Assembly (NCBI GenBank): GCA_964429655.1
Contig: CAYSCZ010000006.1
Location: forward strand, 24,483 to 88,482
Source: CAYSCZ01 sp964429655
GTDB taxonomy: Bacteria; Bacteroidota; Bacteroidia; Cytophagales; Cyclobacteriaceae
Direction of reading: 5' to 3'
Length of the DNA: 64,000 nucleotides
Part shown: in pieces, positions 28,901 to 37,743 of the stretch
Layout of the letters: the number at the start of each line of letters is the position of its first letter
How positions within the stretch are numbered: position 1 is the first letter of the stretch
Notes under the pieces: model-generated
Seen by the model: the letters and a program-made list of their open reading frames with translations, nothing else
What the model was told of the DNA's origin: nothing
Databases searched by the model: none
Program-made: the position numbers and the translations under genes

Positions 28901-29160
28901 TTGGCATATGGCGCGTAACCTATAATATCGGTTATTTTACTAAAATCATCTTCTAAATAATTAATTGCAGTTTCAGCCAGTTCCCTACCACCGGTGTAAT
29001 AAGACACATCGAAATTTTCACTGGAAAATGTATACCATTTAAATTCCTTGTATTGAATCCTGTTTTTACCGAATAAAAATTTGGGCTCTTGGGCTTTTGT
29101 GAAATTAGAATTAGCAAAAAAATAAAATAATAAGAGGAAGAGACAGAATTTATTAAGCAT
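25981..29160 (-). CDS. Outer-membrane fusion: degenerate peptidase-MA domain, TolB-like propeller, Omp85-type barrel
   Basis: A 1059-residue exported protein. After a signal peptide (1-24) comes a region resembling gluzincin peptidase-MA domains, but the HExxH helix reads RNYSN (141-145), so the zinc ligands are lost; the downstream LPDWFISGASRYL (169-181) still resembles the usual LPxWFxEGxAxYxS motif. Next is a PD40/TolB-like beta-propeller (about 290-600) with SPDGKKLAYV and FVFSSNRPND. An acidic linker leads to a C-terminal Omp85/surface-antigen barrel (about 680-1059) with the loop-6 motif LRGFNYNRFSG and a terminal aromatic residue (GYDF). ATG 29160 is chosen because it begins the signal peptide; it overlaps the FAD gene by eight bases. 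A role in outer-membrane assembly or binding is inferred. Confidence 0.85.
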   Translation of the reverse strand: MLNKFCLFLLLFYFFANSNFTKAQEPKFLFGKNRIQYKEFKWYTFSSENFDVSYYTGGRELAETAINYLEDDFSKITDIIGYAPYAKTKIFIYNSVRDLHQSNIGIDGPSFTISGQTNFVKLQIEVAYPGSKAAFKNVLIRNYSNMLLQDMLFGGSLTDMFQNAYLLSLPDWFISGASRYLTYGWDSKMDGIVRDFFETQNFKKLGKLEGKEAEILGQSVWNFIAIRYGESNISNILNLTRIIRTEENSIASSLGVPYKSFINQWRGFYYNSNERVNNGYNPAPKEKLLVNKVKSGHVIKNNRVSPDGKKLAYVEHHEGNYAIKIIDLDTKNENTLERGGFRRINQKVDYNLPLLDWIDDNTLGYIEYKDGYYYLIQQNINNKSKLQKPLSRYQQINGLTFHSSGKIALLSASTNGQSDLFLISLLRSATRRITRDDWDDVEPQFIPGQDAFVFSSNRPNDTLGVNTGSELKDIGNKFNLFLYDLDTTDNVLYRLTNTLSNDRMPHPVNRNLMIYLSDQKGIQNLYKYNLTNNVFNELTRFNTDISEFDINVLDPSLITYNMVEGGTGKIFLDRTFNLSSTVFAPNTPRKDLLKARFISERLDKKRMEKDTIEESEKDKPTQEPPADDHIIDTDNYQFEDESDDNLSETESYLAKYSKFQSKKEVIGPLNYQNKFSADNIITSFVIDPLRGFGAFLETQMNDRLENHKIYGGVLAIADLKDGDIFGEYQYLKYKLDFSARFERNVILRDNQELSIQRYTKNSVTLGASLPITPSLRVSISPFYTLTNFYNLRFDAVVSTGNPNLAPDSRRDYIGFNSEIVFDNTLVSGIDLFQGTRGRLAFSQFNSINDNQNSFRKLTMDLRHYQQIHREFVFATKLYYGKSFGNNQQEFLLGGVDNWLFNRTDNVEGSPLEINDNIDNTNVLFTEFVDLRGFNYNRFSGTNVLAFNAELRFPIVKYFTRAPISSNFFRNLMLVGFYDFGSAWTGVSPFNRNNSINTREVQSGPFEATLRTSRNPWLSSYGGGFRTVILGYFLRLDVAWPIEDFETGNPKFHVSLGYDF

Positions 29161-30220
29161 TTTCAGCTGCATATAGGTGATAATATCTTTCAATATTTGC
29201 TTCGATTTGTACAGATAACTTTTTCTCTAGCTGACCAATAAACTGTTTAACAAAAAAAGGAATAAGCGTGACCCCTTTTGTGCCAAAACCATTAAAAATA
29301 GATAAACAAGAAAATCGGGGATGAGTTCCAATAAATGGTCTTCTATCAGCAGTAGATGGCCTTATGCCCCCTACATGGCCTCGGATATTGTAAGTTAATC
29401 TCAATAAATCTTGTAGCCTTTTCTGTAAGTCATCCGAGCCTTTCCCCGTTTTTAATTCATCGAGATCATAACTGTAGGTAGAACCCAGCTTAAACCCATT
29501 ATTCTTCACTGGCAACAAAAAGGCCTTCTTGTTAATAATCAGATCTTTTGACATATCTACATCCAAAAATAATAACTCTCCTTTAGTGGGTCTAAAAGGT
29601 AGCCAATTAAACCAATAACTTTGGCCCGCCAGATATCCATTACAAAAAATGATTTTTTTTGTTGACAGACTTTTGTAGTTAACGGATTCATTATCTATTT
29701 CGATTTCCTGGTCGTCAAATTTTTCTTCACAGAATGAATTCTTAGATCTAAAAAACTGCCTGGCTGATGAAATGAGTGAATTTATATCCACTGATCCCGT
29801 TTTATTGAGCAATATACCCCCATATTCATTATTTATTTTATCAGTGAGTATGGGCTTATATTGAACCTCCTTAATAAATCCCTTTGATCCCATAAACAGA
29901 TTCCTGCCTTCAAAATCGTTAACCTGCCCAGTATCTGAAAATGGCCTGTACATTGGTAAGGGATACAAAAACTCACAACCCAGTAATTTTTCCAAACGCG
30001 CATAATATGCCTCCAGATCTTTAAATAGATCATCAGCAAGCCAGGTCTTAACCATTTTTCTCCCGGTGATGGGATTATAGAGTCCTGCAGCTACCGTGGA
30101 AGATATGTTTTCTGATGGAAGATCAAATATTTGAATCGAATAACCTCTCAATATCAACTCAATCCCCAGTAAAGAACCAGCCAAACCCTGGCCTACAATT
30201 ATGTAATCAACGTACTTCAT
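29153..30220 (-). CDS. FAD-dependent oxidoreductase (DAO family)
   Basis: A 355-residue flavoprotein with an N-terminal dinucleotide-binding motif IIVGQGLAGSLLG (residues 7-19) and the C-terminal DAO signature GGIRPSTADRRPFIGTHP (about 293-310) followed by NGFGTKGVTL. These place it among amine/amino-acid oxidases related to the C-terminal domain of MnmC. The substrate is not known. It is the first gene of a minus-strand run and overlaps the next gene by eight bases. It is divergent from the MBL hydrolase gene with only 43 bases between starts. Confidence 0.85.
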   Translation of the reverse strand: MKYVDYIIVGQGLAGSLLGIELILRGYSIQIFDLPSENISSTVAAGLYNPITGRKMVKTWLADDLFKDLEAYYARLEKLLGCEFLYPLPMYRPFSDTGQVNDFEGRNLFMGSKGFIKEVQYKPILTDKINNEYGGILLNKTGSVDINSLISSARQFFRSKNSFCEEKFDDQEIEIDNESVNYKSLSTKKIIFCNGYLAGQSYWFNWLPFRPTKGELLFLDVDMSKDLIINKKAFLLPVKNNGFKLGSTYSYDLDELKTGKGSDDLQKRLQDLLRLTYNIRGHVGGIRPSTADRRPFIGTHPRFSCLSIFNGFGTKGVTLIPFFVKQFIGQLEKKLSVQIEANIERYYHLYAAENA

Positions 30221-30221
30221 T

Positions 30222-30229
30222 TAACTTTG
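30222..30229 (+). promoter_or_regulatory. Putative -7 promoter element for the MBL hydrolase/pssA/porUV run
   Basis: TAACTTTG is an exact TAnnTTTG match 34 bases before the ATG at 30264 in a 43-bp divergent gap. The -33 region would fall inside the FAD oxidoreductase coding sequence and shows no clear TTTG. Confidence 0.45.
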
Positions 30230-30263
30230 TGCATCAGTTCAAATTATAACAAACTAATAATTA

Positions 30264-30911
30264 ATGGAAATAAAATCATTTGTGTTTAATCCTTTTATGG
30301 AAAACACTTACATCATATTTGATAAAGATACAAGGGAAGCTGCAGTTATTGATCCAGGCTGCTACGAACCCAGGGAACAAACAGAACTGGCCGAATATAT
30401 TCATAAAAATCAACTGAATGTCAAATTATTACTCAATACACACTGCCATTTAGACCATATCTTTGGAAATAAGTTTGTTCAGGAAAAATATAATGTTGGT
30501 CTTGGCATTCATAAAAATGATTTAGAGGTGCTAAGAGCTGCAAAAGCTTACGCTCCCGGGTATGGTTTCGATAATTTTCAGGAAGCAGAACCAGAATACT
30601 TTATCGAAGAGGGCCAGACAATTGCAATAGGAGGTTACGTATTTGAAATACTCTTTATTCCGGGTCACTCACCCGGGCATATAGGATTTTATAATGCTGA
30701 AAATAAAATGCTTATATCCGGAGATGTCCTATTTCAAGATAGCATTGGAAGGACTGACCTTCCCGGCGGCGATTATAATTTATTACTTGATAATATTCAC
30801 AATAAGGTCTTTCAACTGGCGGATGATGTCGTAGTTTATTCCGGACATGGACAGAACACGACTATTGGTCATGAGCGAAAAAACAATCCTTTTGTGGGAC
30901 AATCTAATTAA
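30264..30911 (+). CDS. MBL-fold metallo-hydrolase (glyoxalase II-like)
   Basis: A 215-residue cytosolic metallo-beta-lactamase-fold hydrolase. The binuclear metal motif HCHLDH is at residues 60-65. Downstream ligands appear in FIPGHSPGHIGFY and ISGDVLFQDSIGRTDLPGGD, and the last histidine in YSGHGQNTTIG, the usual order for the glyoxalase II/YcbL subgroup. It probably hydrolyses a thioester or related small molecule; YcbL-like proteins have glyoxalase II activity. pssA follows after three bases, and porU/porV follow on the same strand, so it heads a five-gene run. Confidence 0.88.
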   Translation: MEIKSFVFNPFMENTYIIFDKDTREAAVIDPGCYEPREQTELAEYIHKNQLNVKLLLNTHCHLDHIFGNKFVQEKYNVGLGIHKNDLEVLRAAKAYAPGYGFDNFQEAEPEYFIEEGQTIAIGGYVFEILFIPGHSPGHIGFYNAENKMLISGDVLFQDSIGRTDLPGGDYNLLLDNIHNKVFQLADDVVVYSGHGQNTTIGHERKNNPFVGQSN

Positions 30912-30914
30912 AAC

Positions 30915-31616
30915 TTGAAATTAAAATATCATATTCCTAATATCCTCACCATCGGCAACCTTATGTGTGGATCAATAGGGCTGGTTTTATTGGCACATGA
31001 TCAGCATGATGACGTTTTTTATCTGGTAGTAACAGGAACAATCCTGGATCTGGTCGATGGAGGCGTTGCACGGTTGTTAAAGGTTAATTCTAAAATTGGG
31101 GAACTTTTGGATACACTTGCTGATATGGTTACGTTTGGGGTATTGCCCGCCGTTTATTTTGCGAATGAATTAACCACCGGGACCGCCTGGCACTGGTTAA
31201 TGATATTTTCCATTTACCCAGTAGCTAGTGCTGTTAGGTTAGCCCGATTTTCTATTGATGTAAAAAAGTCTGACCGCTTTATCGGATTACCTACTCCCGC
31301 GGCAGCTATTTTGACTGCATCACTAATTCATTACGATTATTTCATAATCACCGAAACTATCTCTTATGCTCCTGTGGTTTTACTCATGATATCAGTAGCA
31401 ATGATACTACCGATGAATATGCTCACATTGAAGTTTAGTAACTTTAGTTTCCCCGGAAATGAATGGAAATATGCTTTGATAGCTGGATGCGCCTTATTAT
31501 TTATTTTTTTTGGAGAACGATCAATACCAGGGTTTATCATAATCTATATCGTTATTTCGTTACTAAATAACCTTGCAGGTTATATTATTTTGAACCAGAA
31601 AACCAATGAATTTTAA
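30915..31616 (+). CDS. pssA: CDP-diacylglycerol-serine O-phosphatidyltransferase
   Basis: A 233-residue inner-membrane enzyme that makes phosphatidylserine from CDP-diacylglycerol and serine, the precursor of phosphatidylethanolamine. The CDP-alcohol phosphotransferase motif DGxxAR(x8)GxxxDxxxD is complete: DGGVAR, eight residues, then GELLDTLAD (about residues 50-71). Six or more hydrophobic helices are seen. The start is TTG, three bases after the MBL gene; the next ATG comes at residue 17, beyond the conserved PNILTIGNL segment. Other CDP-alcohol transferases are possible, but the NILT and MCG segments are those of PssA. No psd gene is nearby. Confidence 0.9.
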   Translation: MKLKYHIPNILTIGNLMCGSIGLVLLAHDQHDDVFYLVVTGTILDLVDGGVARLLKVNSKIGELLDTLADMVTFGVLPAVYFANELTTGTAWHWLMIFSIYPVASAVRLARFSIDVKKSDRFIGLPTPAAAILTASLIHYDYFIITETISYAPVVLLMISVAMILPMNMLTLKFSNFSFPGNEWKYALIAGCALLFIFFGERSIPGFIIIYIVISLLNNLAGYIILNQKTNEF

Positions 31617-31628
31617 AGCCAAACAAGA

Positions 31629-34600
31629 ATGAAATACATTGCCAGATTAATACTTATCCTGCTTATCGGCTTAAAATTTGGATTTAATTCAAATATCCGT
31701 GCTCAATCAGTATTAAGGGATGGTGCGTGGTATAAATTGGGTGTTATTGAAAAAAATATATACAGGCTTGACAAGTCCTATCTTTCCAACCTTGGAATTA
31801 ACGTTAACAGCATTGATCCTCGAAACATCAAAATATTTGGATATGGTGGCGGGGGTATGTTGCCACAAGGCAACGATATAACCCGACCTGATGGCTTAAT
31901 AGAAAATGACATAATGGTAGCAGGGGAAGAAGATGGATCCTTCAACGATGATGATTACCTGTTATTTTTTGGAAATACCTCTGATTTGGTTCGATTTGAT
32001 GAAGAACAAGGTATTTATGAGTTTGAAAATAATTTATACTCGGACACAACATTTTATTTTCTATGGGTTGGAGATGAAACCGGGAAAAGGATTAAACAGG
32101 ACCAAAATATCAACGGACGTTTTGAGGTAGTCACTTCAAACCTTCAGCTGATAGCTTATGAAAAAGATGAACTGAATTTATTGAAAGGCGGCAGAAACTG
32201 GTATGGTGAAATATTTAGCCAGAGTAGCGCTTTGACCAGATCGTTTTCCTTTGACATACAAGACCTTATTGTGAGCTCGGAAGTCTTACTTCATGTGGAT
32301 ATGCTTGCAGCCTCAACCCAATCCTCCAGTTTTTCATTTTCATTGAATGATCAAAATCTAGGCGATTTACTGATACCTGCCATTATTGATCCAGCCAGAA
32401 GGTTTTATGATACCAGAGCGATATCAGGAGTTGACGATTTTTCAATTAGTGCAGACCAGATCTCCCCTTCTAATAGTTTAAATCTTAATATTTCATACGA
32501 TGCTCCGTTGAGTAATTCTATTGGATATCTCGATAAATTTCTAATAACCTATGAGACTACTTTAGCCTACAAACAAAAAGCGACTTTCTTTCAAAACCCG
32601 GAAAGTATTGAAGATGACATAAATACCTATCAATTACAAAAGAACACGAATGATCTGATCATATGGGACATTACAGATCATTTGAGCCCGGAAAATCAAT
32701 TATTTGACCTGGACGGCAACACACTAACCTTCAGTGATGAAGGCAATGAATTTAAAAAATATGTAGCCTTCAAACCCCAAGATGCATTGACCCCCATCTC
32801 TGCCAAACCTATACAAAATCAAAACCTTAAAGGTAGTTCAGTACCCGAATTGATAATAGTAACACCTCCAAAGTTTATATCTGAAGCTAACCGACTGGCA
32901 TCACACAGAAGATCATTTGATAATATGCAGGTGGATGTTGTTACCATCGATCAGGTGTACAATGAATTCTCCTCTGGCATGCAAGATGTAACAGCCCTTA
33001 AGGATTATATGCGGTATTTGAAAAACAAAAGCAACACCCTTAAATACCTTCTACTTTTTGGAGATTGTAGCTATGACTATAAAAACAGGCTCATCTCCAA
33101 TACAAATTATATTCCTGTATATCAGGCCCGCAATTCTGAGCACTTGCTTTATAACTACTCATCGGATGATTACTTTGGTTTTTTAGAAGACGATGAAGGC
33201 GAATGGATTGAAAATTTTAATGGGGATCATACAGTAGATATAGGTATTGGCCGCTTACCCACCAAATCCTTGCAGGAAGCAAAAGATGTGGTGGATAAAA
33301 TCATCCGCTACGAGACGGGAACAAGCATACTTGGTAAATGGCGTAATGTAATTCATTTTGTAGCTGATGATGAAGATAACAACCTCCATCAGGGAGATGC
33401 CGAGGAGCTTGCTGAGATTATTGCATCCAACCACCCGGAATATAGTCTTAATAAATTGTATGTTGATGCATTCCAACAAATCCCCCAGATCATAGGCAAT
33501 AAGAAGGTACCAGCACTTGAAGAGGATCTAAAGCATGCCATCAACAATGGTGGCCTCGTTGTAAATTACACCGGCCATGGCAATGAAGGGCAATGGACCG
33601 ACGAAAAAATCTTTACAGAACTGACCATAACCCAACTTGAGAATAGGAAACGGCTACCACTGTTCGTAACTGCAACCTGTGAATTTGGAAATTATGATAA
33701 TCCCCTGAGGGTATCCGGCGGGGAAAGGCTACTATTGAGCCCCAATGGTGGAGCAATAGGATTAATAACCACCACACGGCCGGTTTTTTCCAATAGTAAT
33801 TTTCAGATTAATAAAGCTTTCGTCAACAATGCTTTCAAAAAGATAAATGGTGAATACCCGCGATTGGGTGATATTATTAGAATTACCAAGAATGAAAGTA
33901 CTAGCGGAAGAAGAAATAGGAGTTTTGCACTACTGGGTGACCCTTCTATGAGATTAGCTTATCCGGATTATGATATTAAAGTTGATAGCATTTATGCAAT
34001 GGATGGTATAAAAGTTACAGATACATTAAAATCGCTGAGCAAGACCACAATTAATGGATCCATTATCGATAAGGATGGAAGCGTAAATTCCGGATTCGAT
34101 GGAGAAATTGAAGTAACAGTTTATGACAAGTCAGAAACAATAAAAACATTAGGTGATGGGCTGGAAAATGCTCCATTCAGCTATTCAGTGCGAAATTCAA
34201 TTATTTTTAACGGCAGGGCATCTATTTCGGATGGTGAGTTTGAGGCCACTTTCATAGTCCCAAAAAATATCTCTCATCGCCTTGGTAAAGGTAAAATATC
34301 GCTTTATGCTATTGATCGTAATGAAAAATCTGATGCCAGCGGCGCTTATGATGATTTTATCATTGGTGGCAGTGCTACCACCGCCGAAGATGATAACCGA
34401 TCCCCTGAATTAAAACTATTTATAAATGATGAATCATTTGCCTCCGGCGATGTTGTCCCTAAAAATAGTGTGCTTTATGCGCATATATTTGATGAAAGCG
34501 GTATCAATGTATCCAATAATGGGTTGGGTCAAAATATTGAATTAAATATTAATGATGAGATATTTTTTATTAACGACCAATACATTGCTGACCTAGACAC

Positions 34601-35048
34601 CTACCAATCCGGTTCTGTAACCTACCCACTCAATAATTTAGAACCGGGTAATTACGACTTCACATTAAAAGTTTGGGATACTCACAATAATTCAGCCGAA
34701 AAATCAGTTACTTTCTCAGTAACCGATGAAGTAAAGCTTTTAATGAGTTCACTTGAAGTATATCCAAATCCTACGAGCAAAACTGTCAAATTCTCATTTT
34801 TTCATGACCGTAAAGGCCAGCCTCTGCAAGTTGGTTACACAATCTATGACGTTTATGGAAAATCAATTAAACAAGCGCATATCACATATGATGATGCTCC
34901 CGGTATAATCAAAGATTTAATGTGGGATGGCACAAACCATTCCGGGTTACCAGTAAAAGGCGGTATTTACCTTTATAAGTTACAAGTTCAAAGCAAACTT
35001 GACGGCGCCAAAAATGAATCTTTTGGAAGAGTAGTAAAAATAAATTAA
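31629..35048 (+). CDS. porU: Type IX secretion system sortase PorU
   Basis: A 1139-residue gingipain-like C25 cysteine peptidase that, as known in Porphyromonas, cleaves the C-terminal signal from type IX cargo at the cell surface and attaches it to lipopolysaccharide. After a signal peptide (1-25) comes a propeptide-like region and the C25 domain with LLLFGDCSYDYKNR, the catalytic histidine at about residue 650 in NYTGHGNEGQW and the catalytic cysteine at about residue 684 in FVTATCEFGNYD. An Ig-like region follows, then a type IX C-terminal domain starting near VYPNPTSKTVKF and ending in a GIYLYKL strand. Length matches PorU. It is 27 bases upstream of porV, its known partner. Confidence 0.95.
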   Translation: MKYIARLILILLIGLKFGFNSNIRAQSVLRDGAWYKLGVIEKNIYRLDKSYLSNLGINVNSIDPRNIKIFGYGGGGMLPQGNDITRPDGLIENDIMVAGEEDGSFNDDDYLLFFGNTSDLVRFDEEQGIYEFENNLYSDTTFYFLWVGDETGKRIKQDQNINGRFEVVTSNLQLIAYEKDELNLLKGGRNWYGEIFSQSSALTRSFSFDIQDLIVSSEVLLHVDMLAASTQSSSFSFSLNDQNLGDLLIPAIIDPARRFYDTRAISGVDDFSISADQISPSNSLNLNISYDAPLSNSIGYLDKFLITYETTLAYKQKATFFQNPESIEDDINTYQLQKNTNDLIIWDITDHLSPENQLFDLDGNTLTFSDEGNEFKKYVAFKPQDALTPISAKPIQNQNLKGSSVPELIIVTPPKFISEANRLASHRRSFDNMQVDVVTIDQVYNEFSSGMQDVTALKDYMRYLKNKSNTLKYLLLFGDCSYDYKNRLISNTNYIPVYQARNSEHLLYNYSSDDYFGFLEDDEGEWIENFNGDHTVDIGIGRLPTKSLQEAKDVVDKIIRYETGTSILGKWRNVIHFVADDEDNNLHQGDAEELAEIIASNHPEYSLNKLYVDAFQQIPQIIGNKKVPALEEDLKHAINNGGLVVNYTGHGNEGQWTDEKIFTELTITQLENRKRLPLFVTATCEFGNYDNPLRVSGGERLLLSPNGGAIGLITTTRPVFSNSNFQINKAFVNNAFKKINGEYPRLGDIIRITKNESTSGRRNRSFALLGDPSMRLAYPDYDIKVDSIYAMDGIKVTDTLKSLSKTTINGSIIDKDGSVNSGFDGEIEVTVYDKSETIKTLGDGLENAPFSYSVRNSIIFNGRASISDGEFEATFIVPKNISHRLGKGKISLYAIDRNEKSDASGAYDDFIIGGSATTAEDDNRSPELKLFINDESFASGDVVPKNSVLYAHIFDESGINVSNNGLGQNIELNINDEIFFINDQYIADLDTYQSGSVTYPLNNLEPGNYDFTLKVWDTHNNSAEKSVTFSVTDEVKLLMSSLEVYPNPTSKTVKFSFFHDRKGQPLQVGYTIYDVYGKSIKQAHITYDDAPGIIKDLMWDGTNHSGLPVKGGIYLYKLQVQSKLDGAKNESFGRVVKIN

Positions 35049-35075
35049 TTAAAATTGCTACCTAATTAATAAACC

Positions 35076-36239
35076 ATGATAAGACTTACTCTTACAATAG
35101 TTGTTGGATTTATTTTCATTGCAAAAGGCTTTGCTCAAACCACCGGTGGAGGTTTTTTAGCCGGACAGGATACTACGAGAAGGGTAATTACCACTGCAGT
35201 CCCATTTGTAAGTTTTGCTCCTGATTCACGGGCATCTGGTATGGGCGATGTTGGAGTAGCCACCAGCCCCGATGCTAACTCCGTCCACTGGAACAATGCC
35301 AAGCTTGCTTTCATTGATCAGGAGGTTGGATTTGCTTTCTCTTATTCACCCTGGCTTGGAAACATTGTAGATGATATGTTTTTAACTTATCTATCCGGAT
35401 TTTATCAAATCGATAAGGTGCAGACCGTGGGAATGTCTCTTCGTTATTTCGATCTTGGCGAAATCTTCCTGACCCGGGCATCCGGTGATCCAAATAACCC
35501 TGTTGAAAATTTGGGTATTGAAAATCCAAGAGAACTGGCCATAGATGCAACTTACTCAAGAAAACTTACCGAAAACCTTGGCATCGGAGTCACCGGTCGA
35601 TTCATCTGGTCTAATCTGGCTGGGAACATTACCGGGGACCAGGGCGCTAAGAACGGTACGAGTGTAGCCGTGGACTTAGGGGTTTATTATAATAACGAAG
35701 TATATCTCGGAGCTAATCCATCCGACCTTTCATTTGGTTTACACCTTTCAAATATTGGGCAAAAAATTACCTACAGCAGCGAAAGCAATGAAGATTTTAT
35801 CCCCGGTAATTTCCGGATAGGAACAGCACTTAAAACCGACCTTGATCCTTTCAACACTTTAACGTTCGCATTTGATATTAATAAACTCATGGTACCAAGT
35901 CCTCAGATCGATGGCAGCGACCAGGACAAATCCTTGCTTTCGGGTACATTTGGCTCATTTGCCGATGCTGAAGACGGTTTTAGCGAAGAGCTAAAAGAGT
36001 TAATGTTCTCCATTGGGATAGAGTACTGGTACAGGGATTTGGTATCGGCAAGGACTGGATTCTTCTCAGAACATGAGGATAAAGGCGATAGACAATATTT
36101 CACTGCGGGTTTGGGGTTTAGGTACCAGGTCTTTGGTCTGGATTTTTCTTATTTATTACCAACAGAGACCAATCATCCTCTTGCAGAAACATTAAGATTG
36201 ACATTATTATTCAATTTCGATAAAAAGGATAATGAATAG
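35076..36239 (+). CDS. porV: Type IX secretion system outer-membrane protein PorV (LptO)
   Basis: A 387-residue FadL-like beta-barrel that shuttles cargo from SprA to the PorU attachment complex. The signal peptide (1-20, ending GFAQ) is followed by the family signature VPFVSFAPDSRASGMGDVG (about 43-61), then SPDANSVHWNNAKLA. Strands end with LRLTLLFNFDKKDNE. The length and N-terminal motif are typical of PorV rather than of the related PorP/SprF. The adjacency to porU matches flavobacterial genomes. The M16-like gene follows after 17 bases. Confidence 0.95.
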   Translation: MIRLTLTIVVGFIFIAKGFAQTTGGGFLAGQDTTRRVITTAVPFVSFAPDSRASGMGDVGVATSPDANSVHWNNAKLAFIDQEVGFAFSYSPWLGNIVDDMFLTYLSGFYQIDKVQTVGMSLRYFDLGEIFLTRASGDPNNPVENLGIENPRELAIDATYSRKLTENLGIGVTGRFIWSNLAGNITGDQGAKNGTSVAVDLGVYYNNEVYLGANPSDLSFGLHLSNIGQKITYSSESNEDFIPGNFRIGTALKTDLDPFNTLTFAFDINKLMVPSPQIDGSDQDKSLLSGTFGSFADAEDGFSEELKELMFSIGIEYWYRDLVSARTGFFSEHEDKGDRQYFTAGLGFRYQVFGLDFSYLLPTETNHPLAETLRLTLLFNFDKKDNE

Positions 36240-36256
36240 ACCTGAAGACTTCTATA

Positions 36257-37522
36257 ATGCTTGACAGGTCTATTGCCCCAGCTTCATATAAACCGGATAA
36301 TTTCAAAGTTTCAAAAGCCAATAAACGGTTTTCACGCAAAGGCCTCCCCATACATTATATTCATACACCTGATCATAATGTGGTCAGGATTGAAGTTCTA
36401 TTGAAATCCGGAGAATTATATTCAAGTAGCCCGGGAACGAGCTATTTCACCGTTAAAATGCTCACTGAAGGGACCAGGAAAAAACGTTCATCTGATATAT
36501 CTGAGTTATTCGAATTCTACGGAGCTCAAATAGATATTCAATCCGGTTTCGATTACAACTCAATCATTGTCAATGTTTTAACAAAATATCTACAAGAAAT
36601 AATAATCCTGATCGAAGAACTTTTTCTTGAAAGCACCCTCCCTGAAAGAGAATTGGATTCACTAAAAAATATCCGTCTCGGCTCCCTTAGAATTAATAAA
36701 GAAAAAACCAGCTATGTGTCCTCAAGACAGATTAGGGAAGTACTTTTTGGTAAACAACATCCTTATGGCAGGATTTTGGAAGAAGATAATATACATGAGG
36801 TCACAAGAAACGAAATTTCTACATTTTACAATAACAATCTGTTTAATAGTCCAGAAGTATTCATAAGTGGCAGCTTTGAAGAGGCGCACCTCAAGCAGTT
36901 GGTTTTATTACTTGATAACATTGAAGTACATAATAACCCTACAAAAGAAAAAGAAATAGCTACGCTTGAAGATGCAATCATACCCATGGACGGTTCCCAA
37001 TCTTCAATAAAGCTTGGGAAACACCTGATTGATAAAGCACACCCCGAATATATTAAGCTTTATGTGGCCAATGAGTTGTTCGGGGGATTCTTTGGATCAC
37101 GTCTGATGAAAAATATCCGGGAAGATAAAGGGTTGACTTATGGGATTTATTCAACAATAATAAATCTGAAAAAAGCCAGCTTTTGGGTAATTGGATCAGA
37201 AGTGAAAAGAGAACTCGCAAAACAAGCCCTTTCCGAAATAGAGCATGAGCTCACTGAATTACAACATAATAAGGTTTCAGCGGATGAATTGGAACTTGTT
37301 AAAAACTACACTACTGGCAATTTAATCTTAAACACAGTAACGCCCACTCAACACATGGACAGGTATAAATCAATTTACCTTTTCGGATTGGATTATAATT
37401 TTTATGACACCCTGTTTGATGAGATAAACAGTGTTTCTGTTGAAGACATTCAGGAGATGGCAAAGAAACATTTCGATATAAAAGAAATTAAAAAAGTGAT
37501 AGTTGGCGAACTGGCTGATTAA
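36257..37522 (+). CDS. Inactive M16 (pitrilysin-family) peptidase homologue
   Basis: A 421-residue protein with the two-lobe M16 fold: an N-terminal M16 domain and a C-terminal M16_C domain with LFGGFFGSRLMKNIREDKGLTYGIYS near residue 272. The zinc motif HxxEH, expected in the segment GTSYFTVKMLTEGT, reads Y63-F-T-V-K67, so both histidines and the glutamate are missing. It is probably non-catalytic, like the partner subunit in two-subunit M16 peptidases. No signal peptide is visible. It lies 17 bases downstream of porV and is the last gene of that run. An active M16 partner is not in the window. A role as a pseudo-peptidase binding subunit is inferred. Confidence 0.85.
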   Translation: MLDRSIAPASYKPDNFKVSKANKRFSRKGLPIHYIHTPDHNVVRIEVLLKSGELYSSSPGTSYFTVKMLTEGTRKKRSSDISELFEFYGAQIDIQSGFDYNSIIVNVLTKYLQEIIILIEELFLESTLPERELDSLKNIRLGSLRINKEKTSYVSSRQIREVLFGKQHPYGRILEEDNIHEVTRNEISTFYNNNLFNSPEVFISGSFEEAHLKQLVLLLDNIEVHNNPTKEKEIATLEDAIIPMDGSQSSIKLGKHLIDKAHPEYIKLYVANELFGGFFGSRLMKNIREDKGLTYGIYSTIINLKKASFWVIGSEVKRELAKQALSEIEHELTELQHNKVSADELELVKNYTTGNLILNTVTPTQHMDRYKSIYLFGLDYNFYDTLFDEINSVSVEDIQEMAKKHFDIKEIKKVIVGELAD

Positions 37523-37743
37523 TGCTAAAATATTTTCCTTTCTAATTGAGATAATCCTTCAACATTTTAACATGAGTTGATCATGCAGACAAGAGATCGA
37601 GAATAAAATCCTATACCGTTTATTTCTTATGAGTGGCTCACCACAACGACTTTCTGAGTTCACTGTCAATCTGTTTACCAGTTGATTTTCCCTCCGATCT
37701 TTCCCATAAAAACAAAAATCAGCCAACGCCCTGATAATTAAAG
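37523..37743. other. Noncoding stretch between the M16 gene and tRNA-Ala
   Basis: About 220 bases with no supported gene, no strong hairpin and no promoter match. A minus-strand open frame running out of the tRNA is the common peptide artefact of tRNA reading and is not a gene. No direct repeat of the tRNA 3' end was seen here. Confidence 0.5.
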
